Part shown: positions 7,350 through 16,972 of the stretch, piece by piece
How the letters are laid out: each line of letters opens with the position of its first letter
Numbering within the stretch: position 1 is the first letter of the stretch
NCBI GenBank assembly: GCA_900551775.1
Contig: URXI01000044.1
Location: 1-20,925, forward strand
Length of the DNA stretch: 20,925 nucleotides
Reading direction: 5' to 3'
DNA from: an uncultured Eubacterium sp.
GTDB taxonomy: Bacteria > Bacillota > Clostridia > Peptostreptococcales > Anaerovoracaceae
Translations under genes and position numbers: made by a program
Notes under the pieces: generated by a model
The model's input: only the letters and a program-made list of their open reading frames with translations
Databases searched by the model: none
What the model was told of the DNA's origin: nothing

Positions 7350-9968
7350 GTGCTGGAGTGGAGTGACTATGTATCTCAGTTGCTTGCGCAGAAATGCAGC
7401 TTCGACGGGATTAGTCTGTCCCTTGAAAGGGACACTCATACTGTAGGTGTTCCGCCAATTATCAAGGCCAGTGTTTTAATGCTCGACAAAATGATTGAGA
7501 ATCAGGGAAAGTTCAACATTATTGTTTTTCCCGAACGCATTCAATCGGTTTTTATTTTTACGCTGATCAAACTGCTGCACAATATAGCAGAAGGCAAGAT
7601 TGAGCGTGCCTATGACCCAGAGGCATTTAAACCTGGCGAAAAACTAAAACTCGGAAATACTGTAGTTGAATTTGTCGGCATTGAAGATAACAACAGCGAA
7701 CAAAGAATGAAAATTAAGGTTGCCGATAAGGGTACTCCTCTTATCATCAACGCTCCTATCGAGCACTTTCCTTTTTTTCAACGAACTAATACGCAAAGAC
7801 GCTTAAGCACATACGCTCAATATGTTGAAGAAAAGAAAAAGTTGGAGGAAATTTCTGCTTATCTTTCAACAGACGAAAAGTTCCTTAAGCTGCTAGCTGA
7901 TTACCGGACACACATGGATAGCTCCATAGTGGACATGACTTCAGTGATCAATGCCAAAGAAATGTTTTATGACTGCAAATTATGTGGCCGGCCATTAAAA
8001 GATATTCTTCTGGCAGGCCATGCAGATTATGAAGGGAATATAAAAAACATAGGTGCCGGTCAGCTTGGAGGAATTCCAGCCATTATTTTTGCGTCAGACA
8101 TGTATGCTATATCAGCTCTTGCGGGGGAAGGGCATCCCATACAATCAATTATTATTGACGGTTCAAATGCCAACGCACTGGTGAGCCAGATGGATGCACT
8201 TGATGAACTTATGCGTTTAGACGTTCCAATTACGTGCGTAACTGATATTGTTAACTCCTTTGCCTTGCAGCCATTTCTTGACAGGGAGTTCAACCTTTGG
8301 AGATGGGATAAATCCAGCATTACAAATGATCTTTACAATGTGAACGCTCTGAGTTCTGACCTGAAAATTAAGCACTGTGCGATGCGGAAAATCGAATATC
8401 TTATGGTGGATGGCAAAGAAATCAACACTGCCATCAAAAACCTTTACCGCCACAGGCCAGAGACGCAGGGAACGTCAGCCCAAATTATCAAGTTATTTGA
8501 CAAACTGATTTCCCTTGCGTTCATTGCCCTTCGCGAGACAGTACCGTTTACTGATGCCCGGCTTTCTCAGCCGAGACTTGTTCTGGATGAGTGCGAAAAA
8601 CTTCTTTCCGGTGAAAAGAATTATTTGCTACCGGGAATCTATGCTGACTATGTTGCTGTCATAGATAGTTTGAAAAATGTATTCACGATGGGATATAAGC
8701 TTCCAAAACAAGAGGCTCTGGCAAATACACTGCAAATAGGGAAATTTAAAAATATCTGTATTGTTGTGCCTGAACGTTCTGAAAAAAAGCACGTACAGGA
8801 CTATTGGCAGATGTGGTGTCGCAGGCAGCGGCTCGCTACGCAAGTTTACGTTCTTTATCCGGCTGAATATTATCCGGCTCAGGCAACACAGTTTTCTGCG
8901 ACAGTTGTTGTTGGTTGGCTGAAACGCGCTATAATGCGAAAAATCCTTTATGGATTCAACACCCAAATGTACACAGTTCTGCTGTATGACTACGAAAAGC
9001 GCTGGAAGAACTACGACACAACAAGATGGAACGCAGTTCTGGATGGTACTTACAATCGGCAAACTGTAGAAAAATCTTTTTCCTCGGGCATGATTCATGT
9101 GTCTGCTAGCCGATTTACACCAGTGCAACCAGCTCCGGAGGATACTCCAAAGACAGACGAGTTTGCTGAAATTGAAATGGTCCTCAGGGAGAATAAATAT
9201 AGCCAATATGTTGCCAACGGTGGACAAAATCCTGCTGATGAAACAACAGAGGCGATTCCAGTAAACTATGTAGGCGGATATCTGGCGTTTTATCGTGCAG
9301 GGCATAAGGTTATATCTGCGACCGATATTATTATGAACGATTCGGATAGAATAGATTCTGTATTGCCAGACCAATTGAAAATGGGAGATTTTGTTGTTGT
9401 ACGTGAAGCTGACAAAGACCTCATTCGCGAAATGGCTGATGTGATCTTAACACGTTCCGGGAAAACAGGAATAAGGGAAATGGCGGGGAAATGGAAGGAA
9501 GCTCTGAAAATTGAAACCCTGTTCTGCTCTGACGAAGAGATTTTTCAGCATTTGAAGGATGCAGGCTGTTCCAAAGGTTATCAGTCAGTGCATGGATGGA
9601 TACATGACGAGGATGTTATTGCCCCGCAGAGCAAACAGGATCTTGAATATATAGCAGAGGCAACCGACAGCAGCGTTCTGAAGGAACTGTTGGACCAGGT
9701 GTACGATGCAGCTCAGACAGTCCGTAGTGCCCATGTTCTGGCGGGCAAGGTGTTGTCAAAACAACTGAGAAGCAGGATCGTCGAAGCTTTGAAGGAATAC
9801 GGTGATATCGATCCGTTCAATATCTGGGAGCCAATAGAAATGCAGGTTGATGGGATCGGAACGGTTCGCATTCTGAAGATAATTGATATCGGAGCCCCTG
9901 TAACGGTTGACATTGCAGATACCAACCGCCTTTTTGATGAGGAGCAAGGAGTTTCGTTATGTCTATGA
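7350..9968 (+). CDS. drmE: DrmE-like DISARM protein
   Basis: The protein has 872 residues from a GTG at 7350, preceded by a strong G-rich ribosome site in 7337-7345. It shows no GKT/S Walker A, no nuclease motif and no membrane segment. Visible parts are an N-terminal alpha/beta region ('FNIIVFPERIQSVFIFTLIK'), a CxxC at 'YDCKLCGRPL' (one pair only), a middle region with Rossmann-like strands ('FKNICIVVPERSEKK', 'QVYVLYPAEYYP', 'SATVVVGWLK'), and a C-terminal part with 'GGYLAFYRAGHKVI', 'LKMGDFVVVREADKD' and 'TGIREMAGKWKEAL'. The strand pattern may be a degenerate helicase fold. Size, position beside DrmA/DrmB and a 5mC methylase, and the C-terminal pattern suggest DrmE of Gram-positive DISARM, whose function is unknown. 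The name rests on context and recall and has not been checked by alignment. Confidence 0.6.
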   Translation: MLEWSDYVSQLLAQKCSFDGISLSLERDTHTVGVPPIIKASVLMLDKMIENQGKFNIIVFPERIQSVFIFTLIKLLHNIAEGKIERAYDPEAFKPGEKLKLGNTVVEFVGIEDNNSEQRMKIKVADKGTPLIINAPIEHFPFFQRTNTQRRLSTYAQYVEEKKKLEEISAYLSTDEKFLKLLADYRTHMDSSIVDMTSVINAKEMFYDCKLCGRPLKDILLAGHADYEGNIKNIGAGQLGGIPAIIFASDMYAISALAGEGHPIQSIIIDGSNANALVSQMDALDELMRLDVPITCVTDIVNSFALQPFLDREFNLWRWDKSSITNDLYNVNALSSDLKIKHCAMRKIEYLMVDGKEINTAIKNLYRHRPETQGTSAQIIKLFDKLISLAFIALRETVPFTDARLSQPRLVLDECEKLLSGEKNYLLPGIYADYVAVIDSLKNVFTMGYKLPKQEALANTLQIGKFKNICIVVPERSEKKHVQDYWQMWCRRQRLATQVYVLYPAEYYPAQATQFSATVVVGWLKRAIMRKILYGFNTQMYTVLLYDYEKRWKNYDTTRWNAVLDGTYNRQTVEKSFSSGMIHVSASRFTPVQPAPEDTPKTDEFAEIEMVLRENKYSQYVANGGQNPADETTEAIPVNYVGGYLAFYRAGHKVISATDIIMNDSDRIDSVLPDQLKMGDFVVVREADKDLIREMADVILTRSGKTGIREMAGKWKEALKIETLFCSDEEIFQHLKDAGCSKGYQSVHGWIHDEDVIAPQSKQDLEYIAEATDSSVLKELLDQVYDAAQTVRSAHVLAGKVLSKQLRSRIVEALKEYGDIDPFNIWEPIEMQVDGIGTVRILKIIDIGAPVTVDIADTNRLFDEEQGVSLCL

Positions 9969-11701
9969 TGATACCATCTGTTCTTTCTCCGGAGGTAAAG
10001 TCCAATGCAGAGCGAAGAATATTTGAGTGGTTTCGAAATGCACCCGGAACAGACAAGTGGATAGTTCTTCATTCGCTTGGAATTACGACACACAATAAGG
10101 TCATATATGGTGAAACAGACTTTCTTGTTCTTGCCCCTGGCCTCGGTATTTTTGCCCTTGAAGTAAAAGGGGGCAGGGTCAGCCGGGAAAATGGAATATG
10201 GTGTTTTACAGACAGATATGATAAGACAAGCTGTAAAGCCCGTGGGCCATTTGATCAGGCCAGGGATGGTATTTTCAGTATTGTAGATTCGATAAAAAGC
10301 CGACTTGATATTGCCCATTTGCACATCGGCAAAGTGCTTTTTGGCTACGGCGTCATGTTCCCGGATATTGAGTTTACTTGTACTGGAATTGACGAGGAAC
10401 AATGGCAGGTGTTTGACACACGCGACGGTAATATGGTAGCTCAGTTTATTAAGCGGCTTTCGGACGGTGTCAAGGCTAAATGGGAATCACATTATGGTGC
10501 CCTTGACAGTTCCAAGCTTCCGGATTTATCCGATATAAAATACATAGCAACATTGCTTCGAGGCGATTTTGACTATGTAGTCCCATTAGGCATACAGTTT
10601 CAGAATTCAAACGATGCCATTGTTGCGCTGACCAAAGAGCAATACCGGTGCCTTGATCAACTCGATGACAACCCAAGGTGCCTCATTCAAGGCCCGGCAG
10701 GTACAGGAAAAACTCTCCTTGCAATCGAAGAAGTTAAAAAATCTGTTGCTTCGGGAGAAAAGGTAGCATTCTTCTGCTTCAATACAAACCTTGCAAATTG
10801 GCTGAGCAGTTACTTTGAGACTGTCCCGGAAAATGTGCGCCCTGAATATGTCGGGACATTTCATAAGTATATGACACGTGTGGCAATGGGCGCGGGCATG
10901 CTCCCATCGTATCCACATGACACAAATATGGTCCAACAATATTATAAGGAAGTCCTTCCAAGTGCTGCTTCCAAGGCGTTGGTGGATTGCAAATGCTTAT
11001 ATGACAAGATCGTCGTGGATGAAGCTCAGGATCTGATACAAGACAGCTATCTGGAGGTTATGGATGCTTGCCTGCAGAAAGGAATTTCCAGAGGCAGCTG
11101 GACTATGTTCGGAGATTTTTCCATGCAGGCAATCTATGCTGATGGCACATCCGGGCAAAAAATGATAGACAAGCTTGAAGAGAGAACTTCTTTCATTCGC
11201 TTTAAGCTTACAATTAACTGCAGGAACACAAAGTCAATATGTAAGGAAATCGAAACGATAACAGGTTTTGACGCTTCCAACGGCCTTTGGACAAATGTTG
11301 ACGGACCTCCGGTACAATACATTACCTGGTCTTCAATGGAAGATCAAAGCAAAAAGCTTGGAGCGCTGTTGCGTCAGCTGGAAGAAGCACATATCAGCCC
11401 TGATAAGATTACAATTCTGTCTCCCAAGCGCAGAGATGATTCTGTAGTTTCTATTCTTGAGGGGTATAAAATAACGGATTTTAAGGTGCCATGTACCACG
11501 GACACAACGTTCTGCACTATTCAGGCATATAAAGGTCTGGAGAATACAGTAATTATTCTGACTGATATTGAAGGGCTTTCTTCTGATAAGCTTATGTATG
11601 TCGGACTCAGTCGCGCTCGTTCAGGTCTGTTTATCTTAGAGTCAGATGCAGCCAAGAGAGAGTACGACAATCTTTTGATAAGGAGGTTACTCCATGGGTG
11701 A
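9959..11701 (+). CDS. NERD nuclease-domain / UvrD-like SF1 helicase fusion
   Basis: The protein has 580 residues. Residues 12-110 are a NERD (nuclease-related) domain with a PD-(D/E)xK-like core: Glu18, 'GETDFLVLAP' with Asp54, and 'GIFALEVKGG' with Glu68 and Lys70. Residues 230-580 are an SF1 helicase: Walker A 'GPAGTGKT' (245-252, Lys251), 'FFCFNTNLANWL', Walker B 'IVVDEAQDL' (Asp354, Glu355), motif III 'MFGDFSMQAIY', motif IV 'LTINCRNTKSI', motif V 'TIQAYKGLENTVIILTDI', and motif VI 'YVGLSRARSGL'. All key residues are present, so both nuclease and ATPase look competent. It overlaps the DrmE-like gene by 10 bp and DrmA by 8 bp. It may degrade DNA that DrmA/DrmB have opened; that role is inference. 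Canonical DISARM has a phospholipase-D nuclease (DrmC) and no protein of this type. Confidence 0.92.
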   Translation: MSMMIPSVLSPEVKSNAERRIFEWFRNAPGTDKWIVLHSLGITTHNKVIYGETDFLVLAPGLGIFALEVKGGRVSRENGIWCFTDRYDKTSCKARGPFDQARDGIFSIVDSIKSRLDIAHLHIGKVLFGYGVMFPDIEFTCTGIDEEQWQVFDTRDGNMVAQFIKRLSDGVKAKWESHYGALDSSKLPDLSDIKYIATLLRGDFDYVVPLGIQFQNSNDAIVALTKEQYRCLDQLDDNPRCLIQGPAGTGKTLLAIEEVKKSVASGEKVAFFCFNTNLANWLSSYFETVPENVRPEYVGTFHKYMTRVAMGAGMLPSYPHDTNMVQQYYKEVLPSAASKALVDCKCLYDKIVVDEAQDLIQDSYLEVMDACLQKGISRGSWTMFGDFSMQAIYADGTSGQKMIDKLEERTSFIRFKLTINCRNTKSICKEIETITGFDASNGLWTNVDGPPVQYITWSSMEDQSKKLGALLRQLEEAHISPDKITILSPKRRDDSVVSILEGYKITDFKVPCTTDTTFCTIQAYKGLENTVIILTDIEGLSSDKLMYVGLSRARSGLFILESDAAKREYDNLLIRRLLHG

Positions 11702-14700
11702 TACGCGGCGGGATCAGTTGATTGATTTTATAGAATTTGAATTTATTGGCCCGGATCCCATTGATTGGCCAGGTATGACCCAAAGCAATGGTGAAGAGAT
11801 TCTGACAACCGACCCTCCACGGATAAGATATATAGCGGGCATTTTGTATCCCAGAGAAACAACTGACACAGACGTGGATACCCGCGAAGGAGAAAGTGAG
11901 CCGGTAGGGGCCTCTGACGATGAAGATCACGGTGATGTACCTGTTAAGGGCTCAGGTTCGGCTACTGAGTTTCTTGAGGACGCGGAGGAATTAATCAACC
12001 GCTCCAATGCGTACAGGCAATCTGCAATGAGCATCACCGTTGCAATTAAAAAAGATGATGAAATCCGCGCTGAAGTATCTGCGGGTACATATGCTACTCT
12101 AACAAGAACTGATCCTAGAACTGAAGAAAAAGTTACAACATATCCAAGAACGCCGCTCTTTTGGAAAAACAATGGAAAGGCGATTGAGCTGCCAACCGCA
12201 GAGAAAGGATTGCTCAAAATCCCTGTTCTGGATACGGGACTGCAGTTTGATGTTACATACCGATATGCGATTGGGAACAGCACGATCTACACTTTTACAT
12301 TGGAAAACGCCAAGGTGAAAAAAGATACTTCAGTCAAGGATGATGACTGCTTCTTCCAAGTCAAATTTAAGCTGTTTTCAGACAAGGGTTTCTCTCCGCT
12401 TTCTGAAGAGCAACGAATCACCGAAGATGAAGATTATCGTTCCAACCAGCTTTTATATCGGGATGTCCATAATTATGCAATAGGACATGGCTGTGCAGCT
12501 GACTGGGAGGACGCCAATGTTGTCAGGTGGATTTCCACGGCAATTTTCCCCAAATATGATATCAAGCCTATTGTCCCCAGCGTGATTGATGGGGTATCAC
12601 TCGAGATGCTGAAAATGAGCCCCTATGGAAGTTTCACTGATACGGTCAGAGAGCTGCATCTTATGTGTCAGAAATACCAGGAGTGGATTAACGGACTGCG
12701 TACCCTTCGCCAAAGTTTATCCCCTGAGTATACAATTACAGCAGACAGGCACATTCGAAACTGTGAGACTTGCCTATCCCGTATGGAAGGAGGAGTTGAC
12801 TTACTAGAACAAAATGAGGATGTGCGGACAGCCTTTCAGTATATGAATCTGGCCATGCTGATGCAACAACTCCACTATAACCTGCCTCTGCAGAGATGGG
12901 TGGATGATGGAGAACATGATATACGCATGGCTGATCCGGTTAAGCTTCCTGTAGCAACTGATGAGAGCACATGGTACGGAAATAAAAACCGCTATGGCAA
13001 ATGGCGTCCTTTCCAGCTTGCCTTCGTGCTTATGAACCTGCGCTCCATGTATGACAGGAAGTGCAGCGAACGCGATGTTGTGGATCTAATTTGGTTCCCC
13101 ACAGGAGGTGGCAAAACCGAGGCATACCTTGCGCTGTCGGCGTATACCATATTTATTCGTCGTATTTTGAATAAGGACGACAAAGGCACTGCAATTCTCA
13201 TGCGCTATACTTTGCGTCTTCTGACCGCACAGCAGTACGAGCGTGCTTCTGCACTGATTTGTGCCTGCGATTTGATTCGGAGAGACCACGAGGAACTGTT
13301 TGGTAAAAACAGAATCACTATTGGTCTCTGGGTGGGTGGTACAACCACGCCGAACAGTATGGATGGGGCAAAAGGTGCTGTTAAAAAATTCGATAAGCTG
13401 AAGCAAGATGGTAAGGAGAACCCTTTCATTATACTGAAATGCCCTTGGTGCGGCGCGCAAATGGGAGCCATACAGCGCAGTAACATCTGGGAAATCGCAG
13501 GATACAAAAAAGTGATTGGACCGCATAAAAAAGCAAAAATTGTTTTTCGCTGCCGCAACAACAATTGCGATTTTTCAAAGGAAGATCTTCCTTTATTTGT
13601 GGTGGATGATGCTATTTATGAAGCAACGCCCACTTTGCTGCTGGGTACAGTAGATAAGTTTGCGATGCTGCCTTTCCGCCCCAAAGCACAGTGTCTCTTC
13701 GGCTATGAAAACGGCGAAAAAAAGACCTCTCCTGACCTTATTATCCAAGATGAGCTTCACCTGATTTCCGGTCCCCTGGGTTCAATGGTGGGACACTATG
13801 AAACGCTGATCCATGAACTCTGTATGACAAGAACTCCATCCGGTGAGATACATCCCAAGATAATTGCTTCAACGGCAACGATTAGTCGGGCAAAAACCCA
13901 GTGCCACGCATTATATGGATGTAAAGAGGAGAACGTCTTCCAGTTCCCGCCTCCGGGCCTGGATTCAGGCAACTCATTCTTCGCAAGGGAAGACCAAAAT
14001 CAAAACGGTCGTAGGTATGTGGGCATCCTCGCAACAGGATCGTCTTCTGACGCCACGACAGCTATACGCCTCTTTGCATCATTGCTGTATGGAGCAAAGG
14101 CGATGAAAGTTGAAAAGGAGCCGGACAGGGATCCATATTGGACAAATATGGGATATTACAACAGCATTCGAGAACTCGGACAGGCCGCAACATGGATTCG
14201 TGCAGATATTGACCAGCAGCTGGATGTCATGTATAAGCGCCGCTTTGAAGACAAGCGGTATCCTGCAGAGGATGAATACCGTAGGAACAGGAGATATATA
14301 TGGCGGCACGAAGAACTCACCAGCCGAATTTCCGGCAGTGATGTCACTGCAAGCCTTGCTCATCTTGGAATCCAATACCCAGGAGAAGCCGATGCAGAGG
14401 GCAAGGTAAAAGAACATCCTATAGACATATGTCTTGCTACCAATATGATTTCTGTTGGTCTTGATGTATCCAGACTTGGCCTGATGACAGTCGCGGGGCA
14501 GCCCAAGACAACTTCGGAATACATCCAAGCGACCAGTCGTGTGGGCAGAAATGCTGATGAAGCCCCTGGCATTGTGTTTGTGCTTTACCGGCCCGGCAGA
14601 CCTCGCGACAAGTCCCATTATGAACATTTCAGATCGTATCATTCCAGAGTATATTGCAATGTCGAGCCTACCAGTGTAACTCCATTCTCGGCACCAGTCC

Positions 14701-15107
14701 GTGAGAGGGCCTTGCACGCTATTATGATAGGTATGATGAGGCTGGAGAGTGACAGCCAATTCAACGAAGATCCACCTGTCTACCCAAATGAAGCGCTCTG
14801 GAAAAGGGTGCAGAATATAATAGAAAATCGTGTGAATGACATTGACAGCCAAGAGCTGAACTCAACATTGAACCGTATAGAGTACATACTCCAATGTTGG
14901 GAGGACTGGAATCCAAGAAAATGGGAACCTGCAAGAAACCCGGACTGGTCTTATGCGGACCCTGTCCCGTTGATGTATCCTGCGGGAAGCCACCCAAATG
15001 AAGCATGGGGAGATCAAGGGCTGGAAACTCCTACTTCCATGCGGAATGTGGACGCTTCCTGTGAAGCGGAAGTCCTGTCTAACAGATACGTTGCAACGGA
15101 GGGTTGA
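11694..15107 (+). CDS. drmA: DISARM helicase DrmA
   Basis: The protein has 1137 residues. The ATG at 11694 follows AAGGAGG and overlaps the preceding gene by 8 bp. The first 430 residues form a long N-terminal region without known motifs. The SF2 helicase core carries Walker A 'WFPTGGGKTEAY' (Lys474), 'MRYTLRLLTAQQYERA', Walker B 'IIQDELHLISGPLGSM' (D686-E-L-H), motif III 'IASTATISRA', and C-terminal motifs 'ATNMISVGLDVSRLGLM' and 'YIQATSRVGR'. A zinc-ribbon is inserted between motifs I and II (Cys583, Cys586, Cys620, Cys625). This layout is characteristic of DrmA, the helicase that partners the DUF1998 protein DrmB in DISARM. In known systems the DrmA-DrmB complex binds unmethylated or single-stranded-ended phage DNA. 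It is intact. Confidence 0.87.
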   Translation: MGDTRRDQLIDFIEFEFIGPDPIDWPGMTQSNGEEILTTDPPRIRYIAGILYPRETTDTDVDTREGESEPVGASDDEDHGDVPVKGSGSATEFLEDAEELINRSNAYRQSAMSITVAIKKDDEIRAEVSAGTYATLTRTDPRTEEKVTTYPRTPLFWKNNGKAIELPTAEKGLLKIPVLDTGLQFDVTYRYAIGNSTIYTFTLENAKVKKDTSVKDDDCFFQVKFKLFSDKGFSPLSEEQRITEDEDYRSNQLLYRDVHNYAIGHGCAADWEDANVVRWISTAIFPKYDIKPIVPSVIDGVSLEMLKMSPYGSFTDTVRELHLMCQKYQEWINGLRTLRQSLSPEYTITADRHIRNCETCLSRMEGGVDLLEQNEDVRTAFQYMNLAMLMQQLHYNLPLQRWVDDGEHDIRMADPVKLPVATDESTWYGNKNRYGKWRPFQLAFVLMNLRSMYDRKCSERDVVDLIWFPTGGGKTEAYLALSAYTIFIRRILNKDDKGTAILMRYTLRLLTAQQYERASALICACDLIRRDHEELFGKNRITIGLWVGGTTTPNSMDGAKGAVKKFDKLKQDGKENPFIILKCPWCGAQMGAIQRSNIWEIAGYKKVIGPHKKAKIVFRCRNNNCDFSKEDLPLFVVDDAIYEATPTLLLGTVDKFAMLPFRPKAQCLFGYENGEKKTSPDLIIQDELHLISGPLGSMVGHYETLIHELCMTRTPSGEIHPKIIASTATISRAKTQCHALYGCKEENVFQFPPPGLDSGNSFFAREDQNQNGRRYVGILATGSSSDATTAIRLFASLLYGAKAMKVEKEPDRDPYWTNMGYYNSIRELGQAATWIRADIDQQLDVMYKRRFEDKRYPAEDEYRRNRRYIWRHEELTSRISGSDVTASLAHLGIQYPGEADAEGKVKEHPIDICLATNMISVGLDVSRLGLMTVAGQPKTTSEYIQATSRVGRNADEAPGIVFVLYRPGRPRDKSHYEHFRSYHSRVYCNVEPTSVTPFSAPVRERALHAIMIGMMRLESDSQFNEDPPVYPNEALWKRVQNIIENRVNDIDSQELNSTLNRIEYILQCWEDWNPRKWEPARNPDWSYADPVPLMYPAGSHPNEAWGDQGLETPTSMRNVDASCEAEVLSNRYVATEG

Positions 15108-15109
15108 AG

Positions 15110-16963
15110 ATGGCACATTCAAATAAGCCAATGCGAAGAAGCGCTTTGATTGGGCCTTGGGGTGTGGGAGCGATTGTACCGTTTCCCAATGACGAATCCC
15201 TTATGATAGCCGGTTTGGATATGTGGCGCTATAATGACACCGCTCCGTTTATTATTAAGGACGAACGTTTACAGCGCCGTCTGGGTGTGCAGGAGCTTCG
15301 TTGGCCGCCTGACTATAGGGAAAAGAATGCTGATCCACTAAACTGTTTATTGAAAATCCCTGCTGTAAGGTTCCCCACATGGCACTACTGTCCATTCTGC
15401 GGAACAATGCAAAAAACAACATTTTACCAAAAGCAGCCAGAGTGTGACTGTTATCAGTGGCCAAACGGTCGTAAGTGCAATCCTTCTTTTAGGCATAAGA
15501 GGAAACTGATGCCCGAACGCTTTATTGTAATATGCCCCGAAGGACACATAGATGATTTCCCAGTCGCCGAATGGCTTCATTATGGCAGTGGACATGAGTA
15601 TGTCCCTATAGAGAACGGCGGAACATGCAAGATCAGAAGGAGCACAGGCGGCGCCTCTGCTGCATTGAGCGGCGTCTTCTATGAATGTGCCTGTGGAGCC
15701 AGGAAAAGCATCGCGGGCGCCACCAGACCCGGAGCAATTGCAAGAATCGGCTATAAATGTAAGGGCACAAAACCGTGGCTGGGCGTGGCAGAAGATAAAG
15801 AGAATTCATGCGGTAGTGAAGAAATAAGGGTTGTTCTCAGAGGCGCGACAAATGTGTGGTTTGCAGATACCAGAAGCTCTATTTACATTCCGGCTGACTA
15901 TGAGCAAACCGAAAAAAGGATTATCGCTATTTTAGATGATTTTTTTGAAACGCTTCGTGCCTCAAGGGTAAATGGAGAGTGGAACCATGATTTTATCAAT
16001 ATTCTTGCAACGCGGAACCGAGTAGATCCCGACGTGCTGTATGAGGCTTTTGTTCGCAGAGATAAAGGCTTGGAAGGTATGGGCAATGTCACAGAAGAAA
16101 TGTCTGAAGATGCTTATCGCTTGGCAGAATACAGGGTCCTTACTAAAAGTAGCGGTGGAGACGCGCAGCCATTTTGCTCCCAAAATTATCTGATTAAATT
16201 CTATGACCCAATAATAAGCAAATACTTTAATAGTATTTCGCTCGTACACAAATTGCAGGAAACCCGTGCATTCGTAGGGTTTTCACGCGTGGAACCGAAA
16301 GAAATGCCGATTTCTGATCGAAAGAAAATGCTGAGGCTTGGTGACGACAATTGGCTGCCTGCAATTCAGGTGCAGGGTGAAGGCATTTTCTTCGAATTCA
16401 GCAAAGAAGGGATTGAAGAGTGGGCAAGGAGACCAGCCGTTGCTGACAGAATTAAAAATCTTCAGACGACCTACAAAAATTCTCGCTTCGGTTCTAATTC
16501 TACAGGCAAGTTAAGACCTGAATTCGTGTTGATTCACACATTTGCCCATTTGCTTATCAACCAGCTGAGCTTTGAATGCGGGTACGGAAGTTCCTCAATC
16601 CGTGAGAGAATTTACTGTGAAAAAACAGAGAATGAATATGGAATGTACGGTGTGCTGATTTACACAGCATCCGGAGATTCCGAAGGATCGCTTGGCGGTT
16701 TGGTGCGCCAAGGCGCCAGAGGCCACATTGAGGATATTATCAGGGATGCAGTCAGAAATGCTGCGTGGTGTTCTTCTGATCCTGTTTGTATTCAGTCTTT
16801 GGGGCAAGGCCCTGAATCTTGCAACTTGGCAGCTTGTCACAATTGTGCGTTACTTCCTGAAACTTGTTGCGAATTTGGGAACCGCTTACTGGACCGCGGC
16901 ACTGTAGTGGGTACCCTGGATGATAAATCAATAGGGTTCTTCTCAGAGATTCTCACGTTGTGA
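15110..16963 (+). CDS. drmB: DISARM protein DrmB (DUF1998)
   Basis: The protein has 617 residues. A TTG at 15104 also opens the frame, but the ATG at 15110 lies 6 nt after GGAGGG and 2 nt after the DrmA stop. Diagnostic segments are 'CPFCG' (Cys94, Cys97), 'VICPEGHIDDFPVAEWLHYG' (GHIDDF at 145-150), 'CACGARKSIAG', then the DUF1998 core 'LIHTFAHLLINQLSFECGYG' with 'YGVLIYTASGDSEGSLGGLVRQG', and the C-terminal 'SCNLAACHNCALLPETCCE' with Cys571, Cys576 and Cys579. These Cys clusters probably hold zinc. In DISARM, DrmB is a core subunit that forms a DNA-binding complex with DrmA and stimulates it. Strict adjacency, DrmA first, supports that pairing here. Confidence 0.92.
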   Translation: MAHSNKPMRRSALIGPWGVGAIVPFPNDESLMIAGLDMWRYNDTAPFIIKDERLQRRLGVQELRWPPDYREKNADPLNCLLKIPAVRFPTWHYCPFCGTMQKTTFYQKQPECDCYQWPNGRKCNPSFRHKRKLMPERFIVICPEGHIDDFPVAEWLHYGSGHEYVPIENGGTCKIRRSTGGASAALSGVFYECACGARKSIAGATRPGAIARIGYKCKGTKPWLGVAEDKENSCGSEEIRVVLRGATNVWFADTRSSIYIPADYEQTEKRIIAILDDFFETLRASRVNGEWNHDFINILATRNRVDPDVLYEAFVRRDKGLEGMGNVTEEMSEDAYRLAEYRVLTKSSGGDAQPFCSQNYLIKFYDPIISKYFNSISLVHKLQETRAFVGFSRVEPKEMPISDRKKMLRLGDDNWLPAIQVQGEGIFFEFSKEGIEEWARRPAVADRIKNLQTTYKNSRFGSNSTGKLRPEFVLIHTFAHLLINQLSFECGYGSSSIRERIYCEKTENEYGMYGVLIYTASGDSEGSLGGLVRQGARGHIEDIIRDAVRNAAWCSSDPVCIQSLGQGPESCNLAACHNCALLPETCCEFGNRLLDRGTVVGTLDDKSIGFFSEILTL

Positions 16964-16972
16964 GGTGAAAGT

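Noticed and set aside
8628..9374. A 248-codon reverse-strand frame inside the DrmE-like gene.
   Set aside because: It lies opposite a well-behaved long gene, has Cys/Ser/His-rich random-looking composition, and shows no motif. Shadow frame.
14079..14852. A 257-codon reverse-strand frame inside drmA.
   Set aside because: The plus strand there encodes conserved helicase motifs V and VI; the reverse frame shows no family features.
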